A stretch of 64,000 bases of DNA from Balanoglossus misakiensis (lineage: Eukaryota > Hemichordata). Position 1 is the stretch's first letter. The number at the start of each line of letters is the position of its first letter. Positions 26,241 to 37,900 of this stretch are shown here, piece after piece. Both the position numbers and the translations under genes were made by a program. The stretch covers positions 3,100,001 through 3,164,000 of the forward strand of contig CM082583.2 in assembly GCA_040954595.2 (NCBI GenBank), given 5' to 3'. The notes under the pieces were generated by a model. That model was given only the letters and a program-made list of their open reading frames with translations, was not told the origin of the DNA and made no database searches.

Positions 26241-28065
26241 GGATTTCAAACAAAGATTAAATTAGTGATAATGCTTGACCTTGTACTATTGACAGAATGG
26301 AATGGACTTAAGCACACCAATACGTTTGGAGCAAAACGTTTGAGAACCAAACCTAGAAATACATGTCTAAAACTTCTATTAAATGAATTAATTAAAGAAT
26401 TTGTTGTTAAAATTTTGAATAGAGTGTAACTTTAGTCACGTTTGTATTAAAAGAGTGTCTCGTCTGTTTGGGTCAAAGGGAAGTTAGATAAATGTGCAGT
26501 GTAGTATTTGTATTTTTCTAGTCAACTCTTTCTAAACTACACTACATAAGACTAAGTTCACTGCATGCGGTTTTGACGAGTCAGCCCGCGAGAGCGCCCT
26601 CTCGCGGCAAATAGTCCACTTTAAGTGTACGGATACCTTAGCAGAACTGTACACAGTAAGCGGTAACGGTCACTTTTTCAGGAATTAAATGACAAGAAAC
26701 TGTCAAATGTCTCTGAGTCTAAGAACAGCTGTACTTCGGAAAGATTTGTATCTCTAGAAAATTTCATCAAATTTCAGATTTGTCAATCTTCAGTACTGCA
26801 GTCATGCGTAGACATCACATTCTCACTGAGAATATCTTAAAGCAATCACTTTACACTGAACAAATTATCTGAAGGAAGCGCGCGAGTTTCAGGGAATCTC
26901 GGGGTCTCTGCCAGACTAAATACCTCCCGTTCTCTACATCCTCACCGTTTTGTCCTCCAATTCTCTGTCTGCTCTGATGTCTTTGTCTGTCCGTATGTTC
27001 CTTTATACTAGTATAAGGTATTGTTAGAAAATGAAACCTGTCAGCATTGTATTCATTTCGGTCTGATTCGAGTATTATACTGATAGCGATTCAAATTCAC
27101 AATAAAACCGATAATGGATTTTTTATTTTCATTTTGACGCCTTCAAATTCCCTTGCATTGACAAAACTATACAATAATACCAAATGTAGAAACATCAGTA
27201 TAACCAATTTTACAGCTGATAACCAATAACAGTATACACATGTTGACTGGCCATGAGGCATCAGCATACGTCTGTAACCCGAGGGACTGTGAGTCACCTC
27301 CAAAAACGGACGGTTTACTAACTCGAGGGACCCCTCAAATACACCATTTCAGCCGTATATGGGTGTATGTAAATTGGCGGTGACCGTACACCTTTAATGT
27401 CTAGGGGTGCACCACACATTCAATGTAGTTTCAACTAAATCTGGCCATCTAGTCAAAAAATGACAAAATCAAATTGATTAATCACACTTTAAAAAGTGAA
27501 CATCAATAAACATGGGCTACCGGGCTTTAATTCACGTTCAATCATGTCTGTTATGCTTCACGAATGTGATCACTCTGTGAGCGCTGTATGCCGTGAGCCA
27601 CAGACACCCACCATTTGAAAACGCTCCAGTAACTTTTGCTGGAATTTGGTCGACTTAAGTCAATCTCTATTGCATGCTATTTGGATTATTTTATTGAATC
27701 GTTGAAAGTTATTATTTTTGTCAATTTTTACCAATAAACATGTGCTGTTCGAAATTGCTTCAGGAACTTTTTTTTTAATTTGCAGAAAAATTAATCGGGT
27801 AAATATCATTTGTTTGCTATTTAGATTCCATGATTGAATCATTGCAAGTGCTGTTTTGGGGGCATTTTTATAAGTATATGTTCTGCGCATGCGCGTTAGC
27901 AAGGGGTTTAGTCGAGTCGATGTGATCACCGGCCCGCCATCTTGTTTTTAGGTCCCATAGGGTATGATATGTACCATGGGACATTTAGTTGCGTCTGTAC
28001 GTATGTATGGATGTATGTATGTATGGGATGTATGTCTGTTTGTCCGTCCACATCAAAAACTTTAG
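26241..28065. other. non-coding sequence; local ~165-bp direct duplication and short hairpins
   Basis: No gene recognised. CGCGAGAGCGCCCTCTCGCG near 26588-26607 can form a hairpin. Two related segments, each with TGCTATTT and GATTGAATC-type motifs, lie about 160 bp apart (near 27674 and 27816). An imperfect palindrome of about 31 bp (GTCCCATAGGG to ACCATGGGAC) is at about 27951-27981, followed by short TGTATG tetramers. Confidence 0.5.
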
Positions 28066-28296
28066 AAAGAAATTTATAATTGAGGTGTGAGGTGTCTCAT
28101 TCCCTTTATTGCATAGTGTGTACATAGGATCAAGACGGCGAATGTTTTCGGCGGGGGGAGGGGGTCATCATATTTTTGGGTCTGTCAAAGGGTGGGGTCG
28201 TCATTTTTTGGTCCTGGGTGAAGGGGGTCGGCCTGATTTTGAAAACCGATGACAGAAACTTGCCCCCCCCCCCAGCCGTAAAAACTGAACGGTCCC
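28066..28296. mobile_element. truncated PIF/Harbinger-like copy at the satellite edge
   Basis: The 231 bp match the right-hand part of copy 2 (20575-20809): a TTTATAATTGAGGTGTGAGG-type start, G-run and GGTCATCAT motifs, a C-run and the terminal inverted repeat ending GGTCCC, followed by TAA. The left end of the element is missing. The first satellite unit begins immediately after it, so this fragment forms the left boundary of the array. Confidence 0.85.
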
Positions 28297-30886
28297 TAAG
28301 TATCATGCCAATCAAATTTGAGTGAAGTGTAGAGTCAACCTTTACGTCAACATTAACCAGGCCACAGTGCACAGTATCATGCCCATCTACCAAAATTTAA
28401 GTGGTGTGTAGAGTCAACATTTGCGTCAACATTAACCAGGTCACAGTGGACAGTATCATGCCCATCTACAAAATTTTAAGTGTTGTGTAGAGTCAACCTT
28501 TGTGTCAACATTAACCAGGCCACAGTGCACAGTATCATGCCCATCTACCAAAATTTAAGTGTTGTGTAGAGTCAACCTTTGCGTCAACATTAACCAGGCC
28601 ATAGTGCACAGTATCATGCCCATCTACCAAAATTTAAGTGGTGTGTACAGTCAACCTTTGCGTCAACATTAACCAGGCCATAGTGCACAGTATCATGCCC
28701 ATCTACCAAAATTTAGGCGGTGTGTACAGTCAACCTTTGCGTCAACATCAACCATGCCATAGTGCACAGTATCATGCCCATCTACCAAAATTTAAGTGGT
28801 GTGTACAGTCAACCTTTGCGTCAACATTAACCAGGCCATAGTGCACAGTATCATGCCCATCTACCAAAATTTAAGTGGTGTGTAGAGTCAACCTTTGCGT
28901 CAACATTAACAAGGCCATAGTGGCCATCTACCAAAATTAAAGTGGTGTGTAGAGTCAACGTTTGCGTCAACATTAACAAGGCCATAGTGGCCATCTACCA
29001 AAATTTAAGTGGTGTGTAGAGTCAACCTTTGCGTCAACATTAACCAGGCCATAGTGCACAGTATCATGCCCATCTACCAAAAATTAAGTGGTGTGTAGAG
29101 TCAACCTTTGCGTCAACATTAACCAGGCCACAGTGCACAGTATCATGCCCATCTACCAAAATTTAAGTGTTGTGTAGAGTCAACCTTTGCGTCAACATTA
29201 ACCAGGCAATAGTGCACAGTATCATGCCCATCTACCAAAATTTAAGTGGTGTGTAGAGTCAACCTTTGCGTCAACATTAACCAGGCCATAGTGCACAGTA
29301 TCATGCCCATCTACCCAAATTAAAGTGGTATGAAGAGTCAACGTTTGCGTCAACATTAACCAGGCCATAGTGCACAGTATCATGCCCATCTACCCAAATT
29401 AAAGTGGTGTGTAGAGTCAACGTTTGCGTCAACATTAATCAGGCCACAGTGGACAGTATCATGCCCATCTACCAAAATTTAAGTGGTGTGTAGAGTCAAC
29501 GTTTGCGTCAACATTAACAAGGCCATAGTGGCCATCTACCCAAATTAAAGTGGTATGTAGAGTCAACGTTTGCGTCAACATTAACAAGGCCATAGTGGCC
29601 TTCTACCAAAATTTAAGTGGTGTGTAGAGTCAACGTTTGCGTCAACATTAACAAGGCCATAGTGGCCATCTACCAAAATTTAAGTGGTGTGTAGAGTCAA
29701 CCTTTGCGTAAACATTAACCAGGCCACAGTGGACAGTATCATGCCCATCTACCAAAATTTAAGTGGTGTGTAGAGTCAACGTTTGCGTCAACATTAACAA
29801 GGCCATAGTGGCCATCTACCAAAATTTAAGTGGTGTGTATAGTCAACCTTTGCGTCAACATTAACAAGGCCATAGTGGCCATCTACCAAAATTTAAGTGG
29901 TGTGTAGAGTCAACCTTTGCGTCAACATTAACCAGGCCACAGTGGACAGTATCATGCCCATCTACCAAAATTAAAGTGGTGTGTAGAGTCAACCTTTGCG
30001 TCAACATTAACAAGGCCATAGTGGCCATCTACCAAAATTTAAGTGGTGTGTAGAGTCAACCTTTGCGTCAACATTAACCAGGCCATAGTGCACAGTATCA
30101 TGCCCATCCACCAAAAATTAAGTGGTGTGTAGAGTCAACCTTTGCGTCAACATTAACCAGGCCACAGTGCACAGTATCATGCCCATCTACCAAAATTTAA
30201 GTGTTGTGTAGAGTCAACCTTTGCGTCAACATTAACCAGGCAATAGTGCTCAGTATCATGCCCATCTACCAAAATTTAAGTGGTGTGTAGAGTCAACCTT
30301 TGCGTCAACATTAACCAGGCCATAGTGCACAGTATCATGCCCATCTACCCAAATTAAAGTGGTATGAAGAGTCAACGTTTGCGTCAACATTAACCAGGCC
30401 ATAGTGCACAGTATCATGCCCATCTACCCAAATTAAAGTGGTGTGTAGAGTCAACGTTTGCGTCAACATTAACCAGGCCACAGTGGACAGTATCATGCCC
30501 ATCTACCAAAATTTAAGTGGTGTGTAGAGTCAACGTTTGCGTCAACATTAACAAGGCCATAGTGGCCATCTACCCAAATTAAAGTGGTATGTAGAGTCAA
30601 CGTTTGCGTCAACATTAACAAGGCCATAGTGGCCTTCTACCAAAATTTAAGTGGTGTGTAGAGTCAACGTTTGCGTCAACATTAACAAGGCCATAGTGGC
30701 CATCTACCAAAATTTAAGTGGTGTGTAGAGTCAACCTTTGCGTAAACATTAACCAGGCCACAGTGGACAGTATCATGCCCATCTACCAAAATTTAAGTGG
30801 TGTGTAGAGTCAACGTTTGCGTCAACATTAACAAGGCCATAGTGGCCATCTACCAAAATTTAAGTGGTGTGTATAGTCAACCTTTG
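28297..30886. repeat. satellite array, block 1 (79-bp and 67-bp units)
   Basis: Head-to-tail units of the type GTAGAGTCAACCTTTGCGTC, then AACATTAACCAGGCC, then the variable middle, then CATCTACCAAAATTTAAGTG and GTGT. The long form is about 79 bp and has CACAGTATCATG in the middle. The short form is about 67 bp and lacks 12 bp there. The first units are the most diverged, as expected at an array edge. A block of about 1.03 kb is duplicated within this part: marker TATGAAGAG at 29329 and again at 30363. The block stops at 30886 where the DNA transposon was inserted. Confidence 0.97.
30884..30886. repeat. left target-site duplication TTG
   Basis: The satellite reads CCTTTG up to the transposon and resumes as TTGCGTC at 39592. 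An uninterrupted unit reads CCTTTGCGTC, so exactly TTG is duplicated. Confidence 0.9.
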
Positions 30887-30899
30887 CAGTCCGAACGCA
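30887..30899 (+). repeat. left terminal inverted repeat (13 bp)
   Basis: CAGTCCGAACGCA. It pairs with 39579-39591 with one mismatch at position 4. Similarity stops after 13 bp. Confidence 0.88.
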
Positions 30900-31170
30900 G
30901 GTCAGCCATTTGACCGTTAATTGCCCAGTTTTCTAGTTCTGGTGACGCCCTCAACGTTCTGTCGTACACGTAACCGGAAGTGGCATGCGAAAGTCCCGCG
31001 CTTTTTTTAATGCCAAGTTTAACAAGCAAGGACCGCAGTTCAATGATTCAAATTGATAAAATGGCCAAAATTATATCTAAATTACACATCTGTGTGGTTT
31101 TTTGGTGGAAAAACATGTTTTCTTTGCAAAAATGACCGAATTACAGAGTGACCCCAGAACAACTAAAATC

Positions 31171-31226
31171 AAAACATGCCGCACTTCCGGGTTTTTTCGA
31201 ACTGCCGCACTTTTATATAAAAAGGA
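31171..31226 (+). promoter_or_regulatory. candidate TATA-type promoter and subterminal motif
   Basis: TTTTATATAAAAAGG at 31211-31225 is a good TATA-box match upstream of the transposase ORF. It is preceded by two copies of GCCGCACTT (from 31179 and 31204). The motif TGCNGCACTTTT-TATAA also heads each right-side 187-bp repeat in the same orientation, so it could instead be a transposase-binding site. If it is a promoter, the leader is about 0.7 kb and may be spliced. Confidence 0.35.
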
Positions 31227-31640
31227 ATTTTTAAATTTAAATATGATTTTCAGTGAATTTGATATATTTTGCAATAAAATTAAAAAAATCATGATGCAAC
31301 CCCCAGAAGCCTTTGCTCAAGCGCTCCTCGTAAATTCGCCCCGATGTGACGCAATAGCCTCAGATTGGCGGTATACTTGGTCCGGTTACCAGCGTTGAAT
31401 CGTCGCTCTGCAATCATCCAATCTTGCATTGCACGATGGCTCGTAATTGACCACTTTTTTCGCTGTATTTTAGCGTATAAGTATTTTTTCCTCTCTTTCT
31501 ATCCTTCTTGTATTCCTCTCTTTCTATCTCTGTTTTATGAAAACGTGCCGTACGTTTGTTGCGAGAGTAGAATAGAGGTGCTTGGCGCGCGCGCTTGTCT
31601 CGACTGTCATAGCCGGTCAGTCTACGGACTGTCTACGGTT

Positions 31641-31823
31641 ATGGGGACATTGGCACTAGTATTTGTGGTCGGTTTATACTTTTTGTTCGTTTCACGGAGT
31701 TTTTGTTACTCTGGTTGGATTATTGGAGGTTGGTTTTGTTTTGGCGGCAATAATTGTCATTGGCGCGCTTTGTCGATTTGGAAGGTTGTAGTCTACAGAT
31801 CGTGGACGGTCAGACTGGTCTAG
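31641..31823 (+). other. possible upstream ORF, 60 codons, hydrophobic
   Basis: An ATG in a good context (G at -3 and G at +4) opens a 60-codon frame in the leader of the transposase ORF. It contains a hydrophobic stretch (LALVFVVGLYFLF). It has no recognisable family and could be a translation-attenuating uORF, could be spliced out, or could be chance. Confidence 0.25.
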
Positions 31824-31917
31824 TCTTTCGTTGTTGGTGTTATTATTATATTATAGTTCGACTGTGTTTTAAGGGATTTAGTCCAATCAGTCGGTGTTGT
31901 CATTGTCTGGTTGCAGT

Positions 31918-34900
31918 ATGGGGTTAGGCAGCCTCATCAGTTGTGTTGGCCGTCAAGCTAGCAATTTTGCTATGCATTTGTCAAGTGTCCATAAACAGAC
32001 AGTTTCTCGAACTAACAGAAACAAATTTAGAATTTCTGTGTTAACTGCAAACAACACCTGGCAAAATCTTGTCAGCAAACATAACTGCAGTCCTGCTATT
32101 TCATTTGGCACTGTGCTCAAGGTTTTAAAACATAAATTGCAGGGTGCCAATCCATGGCGACATCCTGAAACATGTACAGAGTACAATGAATTTGATTTTT
32201 TATGTGGTTATGTATTGATGATATATATATCCTCAGTTTTCCTTGCCCATGAGATACTTGTTAAAAAAAAGTTCCCATTTCATGTCACATTGCCAGATCA
32301 GTCTGTTGTCTCGTACATATGTGCTTCACCACTGATACCATCATCTGTTATTACAAACTATATACTAGAGAAAGTGGGAATCCCATGCACTGCATATAAA
32401 TTGATTGCTAATGGGAAACCCATTGTCGAGAGGTCGATACTTGACCATACTGTTCATAGTAGTCTGTCTCTAAATATAACTGGGTTTGGGGGAGGGAAAA
32501 AATCTGGTGATTTAGTACATCCAGGTAAATCATGTGGCCCATGTGTTGTCTGTGGTAGTGATTCAAAGACCAGATATTATCATTTATGTTGCAAAGAAAA
32601 TGACAACATGGTTCAACACATAATTGTTAATTACAAAACAAGATTGAACGAGCCTTTATCCAAAAGTGATTGCATATGTAGCAGTTGTGACAGGAAAATG
32701 ATTAGGAAGTTCAATTCACCTGTTGATGTGAGTCAATCAAAGCGCTCAAAAACAAGTACATCACAGTGTACTCTGAGCAAATTCAATTTATGTACAGCAA
32801 AGGCAGATCACGATGGTGCTCCCATTGCAACTTATGAACAACTGTTCTCTATGCTCAAAGTAGCAGCAAACTTTGAAGGCCTGCCAAAAGATATGCCATT
32901 ATGCCACCACCATTACTGTGAAATCAACAATTTTGTGAAGGGCAAGGTTCCAGTGCCATGTAGCATTTGTTCGGTGCTAATTCCAGCCAAACAAAGAAAG
33001 TATAAGATAAATGATCCAGACGTAATCATGAAATTTATTAAACACATTAAGATTGATGTTGACTTTGTCAGGAAGGATGATATTATTTGTGGTGCATGCA
33101 GTACGGCTTGTTCAAAGTACATTAGGACAGAATTTGGAGTTGACAGGGTAAAAGCAGCATCAAAAGTATTCATGCGATCACTGTGTGAAGGTTACAAAGA
33201 TGTAACATGCTGTGGTGAAAATTCTATTGAAGAATTTGCATTGGCATCGGCAATTTTATTTGTGTGCAAAGAGTTTGAAGAGGATCGGGCAGTTTTTCTT
33301 TCATCTGCATATAGTGTTTACTTGAAAGTACTGCAAAGAAATACTGCCAAGTATGGAACATCTGATAATTATGAGTCAATGAAAAAGAATAGGAAATGGC
33401 TGATGGTAAAACTTCAGGGAGTATTTGGAGATTGTATGGTTTCCCATTCAAATCCTATGTACAAAAGGTTGGGGACATTACTAAGGAGGTGTGGGTCTTC
33501 ACTGGAGGACTGCATGCTTTTCACTCTGTCTGCTGCAAAAAGCAAAATGGAAAATTTAGAAAAACAAATAAATTCTCTAGACGAACTGAACAAGTCACTG
33601 CTTGCAGATATGCCCTCTCATGACGTTAATGCACATCTTCGTGTGGCTGGCGAGTTTCTGAAATCTAAAGTCTGTGAAATGACAGAGAAGTTAATGTCAA
33701 AACAAAGTAAAGATGAGTTTGACATCACGACAATGTGTTTAAGTGACTTTGTTTCACAAGACATTGATCCATATCTGTGGAATTTTATTTTCAAGCTAAC
33801 CATGACTCAAACTGAACAGGCTGATTTCTTTCAAAATGAAATTGACACGTTTGACTGGAAGGAATGTTATACTCTAAATATTAATGACAAAACGCAGAAT
33901 TATCACCTTGGTCGTTTAATGAAGCGTTTATATATTGTCTCATGCATTATATATGCTAACAATGCAGAGTGTAATTATCCATTGCATATGGCATTGGCTG
34001 ATGTTGTCGACAAATTCAGTAATTCATCTTCTGAATGTTTGAAAATTTTGAACAGATTTGGTGCTGTGTCGTCCAAAGACAGCTTACAGCGATATAAGGT
34101 TGGCATATCTGAGAAAACAATGCTAGAAGGCCCGAAGATTAGTAATGAAACTTTCACTACTGTCTCTGTTGACAACGTGGACAAACTGAGTTCGTATGCA
34201 ACAGTCAAATCCAGCCAATTAGGGAGGGGATTTAATGGAACGTCTGTTCAGGCGGTAGAGAGTAAACCATCCCTGTCTCTTACTGATGAAGACTTTCCAC
34301 CTTTCCGCAGACAATCATTGAAAACAAAAGCTGGAGAGTATCTTAAAGTTGTTGCAGTCAGCCATGATAATTCATTGTTAAGAGCAATTACAGCTCACAG
34401 CATTTGCTCACTGAGACACTGCAGTCGTGATGAAGTTGGAAAACCCACCTCAGTTGAGCTACTTGCACAAGAGAACAACTTAATGGCTAAAATCAGAAAT
34501 GAACTCGTAGATTGTCTGGAACAAAACAGAGAACACATTGAACAACTTGACCCAACTATGTATGATTCTTTTCTGCTTAAAGGTGACTCTCCTGATAAAT
34601 ATATTGACTTTGATCATAGATGTGTGGAAGTAAGGAATGGTGCTACTTGTGGTGTTCCTGAAATAATAGCTCTGTGTTACAGCACTGCCCAAGCTGTTGT
34701 CATATATAGAGAGGATAATGGTCAATATACTGAAATCTGCAAATATGGAGCTGGTTGTTTTCCAGATTCCCAGCCAATTCAACTCTTGCTTTCACATCAT
34801 CAAGGTAATGAATATTACCAATTACTAATGAGTGAAAGCTTATATTATGATGAGCAATCATATCTTACTGTGGAAAGCACACTTTCTCACTGGCAACGAA

Positions 34901-37900
34901 TAAACTTGCACAATGAGCGTGATTTTTCATTCAGTGAACTGTTGTGTCCCCCTGAATCATTTGTACAGAACAAAGTTGCACTCAAATCTTCCCGGCGAAC
35001 AATTGCGCCAGTAATGATTGAAAATTATTACAGTACATTGTCGGGTATGGATGATGAAAGTGGACGTAATGCCAGTAATGAAAGTCTGTCTTTGGAGGAT
35101 TTCAAAGTTACACCTGTAGAGAAAGCCGAATACAAAAAGCTTCAGTCTGACTGCTTTGTGTACATACTTGAAAAAAATGCCATACAAAATGATGATCCTG
35201 CTAGGTACATTTCCAGTTTGAAAGAAAGAATGTCAATGTTCACAACAGAAGAGACCGAAGTTTCGAATATTGTTTATTTGGATGTGCTTGACCTGCCAGC
35301 TGACAATATAGAAACCATGAAAGCTGTTCTGAATAAACTATATACCCAGTTTGGTGTTGGCAAGTACATTAATTATCTGGTGGTAGTCGGAGATGGCAAA
35401 ACCTATGACTACTTACTAAAATTAAAGAAACAATATGGATTAGATTTGGCATGGTTACTACCTTACCCTGGAGACTGGCACATTCTTAAAACCTTCCAAG
35501 CTGTGTTAATGAAAATATATCTAGATGCTGGGTTGAAGGAACTTGTCACTCTTTTCCATTTTGGAAAAACTGCTTCATCAGTAATGCAAGCTACCAACTT
35601 TGACAGGACCCACCGATTTTTACTGCAAGTATGGGAAGCAATATACAGAGTGGAAATCGATAAATTCATGAAATACAGGTGTGGTGATCAGCAATCATGC
35701 ATGCTATCTGAAAAAGATATATATGAAGCATGCATTGAAAACCTGCAAAGAGAGCCTGATCATTTTGATTTGCTGGATGATACAGCAGGCTTTGCAGAAA
35801 TTAGAGAATCACTCAAAGAAAAACTATCTGGCTTTGAGGCAGAGTTTGACAGCTTTACGCAGAACTGCATGGCAAAAAACAGCACCTGGAAATTTTGGCA
35901 TGATTTCATTCACAGGGACATGATGACATATATTGCACTGTACATATCTATGAGAAATAGAAATTTCAATTTGCGTAATGCAGCTCTCAAGGAAATGACA
36001 CCACTGTTTCACAGTTTTGACAGGTTGAATTACCTGAGGCTTGTACCTCAGCATCTTGCGGATTTAAAATGCTTCCCTCCATCTGTTGTCAATTATCTTT
36101 ACAGTGGGGGTTTTGCTGTCAGTCTGTCTGGTAGAAAGTGGAAATGTGTTGCCCTGGACGAATGTCATGAAATGTGCATCAATAAAGATGTGAAAGAAGC
36201 CATGCACTCCACACAAAGAGAAGCACTTTCCAGGCTCACTTTCTATCTTCCCCACAGGGCATTGCTTCACAAAAATATCAAGAAGCAAATATTTAATGAT
36301 GCAAGTATGTCATCATCTCATGAGTCACTCTCTGAAAGGAAGCATACAGAAATGAACATCAGAGCATATATAGACAAATTAGTAGGATCAAATATACTTT
36401 TTGATCCTTCATCTTGTGGCACTGACTGTCTTAGTCATCTGTTTTCCAATAAAACACTCAATGGTAAGGATGCACATGATTTATTGACATTCAGGACTGT
36501 GGGAGAAAAATCTATGAATGATTACATCTCATGTGTGATTTTATTTAATCCCCAGTCAAAATTGCCTCCACGACACCGTAAAAACTTGAAGACTTTCACA
36601 GTAAAGCAACCTAATGTAGCAAAACAAAAGCTGCAAGTGAAAGACCAAAAACTGGTTAATCATATCCTACGGAAAAAAATAGCATATTCTAAGGCTACAG
36701 GTGTTCCCATTGATGATCTGAGTCAGTTTATTCAGCTTCCTAGGGCCATTGCTGCAGTGGATGGTTTGCCTGAAAAGGGACAAAAGGCAAGTGTGGGTAA
36801 AGTACTGAAAGGCAGATACCCATCTGCCTTTCATTCTGAATTGCCCCGAAGTTTCACACCAGAATGTGTGGTGTTGGAGGGTATGTTTCTTATCAATACA
36901 ACACCGTTAGCATTCCATCAGACATTTCATGACTATGTTTCCTTCCTATGTAGAAGATGGGTAAAGCCATATTTCTGTAAACTCAATGCTAGTGAGGTGC
37001 ATATTGTTTTTGACGATCCTCAAAGACATGGATCAAGTCCAAAGGATATAGAAAGAACAAGACGAGACACTGGAAAAGAAGAGACAGTAGTGTTTGATAC
37101 TCTCACTTTACAGCAGCCTTTACCTACAAATTGGAGGAAGTTTTTAGGGGTCAGACAACATAAAAGACTTCTTGTCAATCTTCTGAGTGATGCTATGTTA
37201 AAATACTCGAAAACATATCTATCAGGTAACCAGAAGCTTGTTACTGCAGGAGGTTTTGATGGTGAGCAAAGAGACACAGCACAACAGATAACTGCTCATA
37301 ATGGTGCATCAGACAGTCCAATGTACTATTCCAATCATGAAGAGAGTGACTCAAGGGTATGGTACCATGCTCTGAAATCATGCTTTCAAAACATTCTGAT
37401 CTATTCCCCAGATACAGATGTTTACCATATTGGTCTACCTTTCCTAGAGGGAAATGCTAAAAATGTATTCATACAGTTACGCTCAGTGCCATTTGATAAT
37501 GTCTTTCTTTCCATGTCTACATTGATTGAGTGTATGAAACATGATCTATCACTAAGCTCTCTAACGTCCAGTAAGCTTGCCAACATATTTCAAACTCTAT
37601 TCATATGTACTGGGTGTGACTACATTTCATTCTTTAGAGGCTGTGGGAAAAAAGCCTTTCTAGATGTGTTTTTCAAGGAAGCATCATTTATAACTGGTAC
37701 TGAAAATGAGTCCACAGTTGGAACACTGAATGCAGATAAAGAGTCTAAAGACTTGGGTCTCTTGGCCTTTTATCGGCTGATAGGGTGTGTGTACTACTAC
37801 AAACATTCATCAGCATTTCCAGGGTATGGAGGGCCACATGAACATTTCAATTCACTCATCAGTGGGACAAGAACACCACTTCAGGTTCATCATGAATGGC

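Noticed and set aside
31365-31823. A 152-codon frame upstream of the transposase
   Set aside because: It starts at TTG, not ATG. Only the 60-codon ATG part (31641-31823) is plausible, and only as a uORF.
31894-31917. N-terminal extension of the transposase by 8 codons
   Set aside because: It depends on a GTG start, not normal in an animal nuclear gene. The ATG at 31918 has a strong context.
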